DNA of 64,000 nt from positions 1,313,501-1,377,500 of the forward strand of contig NC_015945.1 of the NCBI RefSeq assembly GCF_000224085.1, written 5' to 3'. Below the pieces are notes generated by a model. The model made no database searches. It was not told the origin of the DNA and was given only the letters and a program-made list of their open reading frames with translations. A program made the position numbers and the translations under genes. Source of the DNA: Allomuricauda ruestringensis DSM 13258. Lineage in GTDB: Bacteria; Bacteroidota; Bacteroidia; Flavobacteriales; Flavobacteriaceae. Below, in pieces: positions 63,932 through 64,000 of the stretch (position 1 is its first letter; each line of letters starts with the position of its first letter).

Positions 63932-64000
63932 GATCGTTCGTTTTTTTGATGGTTTGACAGTTGTTCATTTAGTGTCTTTGGTCAATAAAGGATAAAAACC
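63932..64000. other. Leader region of the permease operon, no gene seen
   Basis: These 69 bp lie upstream of the 799-aa permease start. They contain no ORF and no clear consensus promoter. The operon promoter may be here or beyond the window. Confidence 0.3.

Overview
The window is a chromosomal segment of a Bacteroidota bacterium, almost certainly a marine Flavobacteriaceae. A Muricauda/Flagellimonas-type genome is a plausible guess, but that is inference. The clues are promoters of the Bacteroidota form (TTG, about 19 bp, TAnnTTTG) with no Shine-Dalgarno pattern, a GLPGLI-family protein, an RNase H with a viroplasmin-like N-terminus, an OmpA protein with thrombospondin type 3 repeats, an AddAB-like nuclease pair, and the flavobacterial order YceD-rpmF-fabH-accB-accC. 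Most of the window is housekeeping DNA with short accessory pockets between the genes. No prophage, transposase or CRISPR array is visible.

Layout. 1-3.2 kb: rnc (partial), fabF and acpP on the minus strand, facing purN and an RNase H gene. 3.4-7.6 kb: a PfkB-type kinase and a long PurF-type amidotransferase, then a 650-bp gene-free stretch with three tandem copies of an undescribed-looking small RNA, then sodA. 7.7-17 kb: an AddA-like helicase-nuclease, kbl, an OmpA/TSP3 porin, an AddB-like nuclease and an SDR. 17-25 kb: an exported PD40 protein, a broken exported ORF, a VOC protein, an RluA-type synthase without a normal start codon, tRNA-Ala(GGC), a universal stress protein, GNAT, MATE, enoyl-CoA hydratase, a type II toxin-antitoxin pair and an LpxH-like hydrolase. 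25-35 kb: an MFS carrier, recJ, a GIY-YIG protein, OsmC, an AhpD-like protein, a UDG-family protein, a YHS/SPW/NTF2-like cassette under a double-HTH AraC regulator, a membrane protein/XRE pair and rsmI. 35-44 kb: tdk-alr, mscL, asd, a GLPGLI protein, prolyl oligopeptidase, an orphan ABC ATPase and arfB. 44-49 kb: an accessory pocket with an unknown 165-aa protein, a 159-bp foldback element, an M14 peptidase and an AbiH-type defence gene. 49-58 kb: TauE/SafE and SSS transporters, riboflavin synthase, pdxA, the YceD-rpmF-fabH-accB-accC fatty-acid block and an FAD oxidoreductase. 58-64 kb: a LolD/MacB-like ATPase and two tandem FtsX-type permeases.

Shared roles. Fatty-acid synthesis appears at both ends (fabF-acpP, then fabH-accBC). 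Purine synthesis is represented by purN and the PurF-type gene. The AddA-like and AddB-like genes are the two halves of a presumed double-strand-break repair nuclease, separated by kbl and ompA.

The strongest lead for something new is the sRNA triplet at 6436-6920. A 39-nt head is essentially identical in all three copies. Each copy has its own promoter-like sequence and its own terminator of different sequence but the same shape. Second is a 21-bp-periodic direct repeat upstream of a small exported protein (39873-39922) that recurs upstream of an unknown gene (43674-43701) and resembles a LytTR-type operator.
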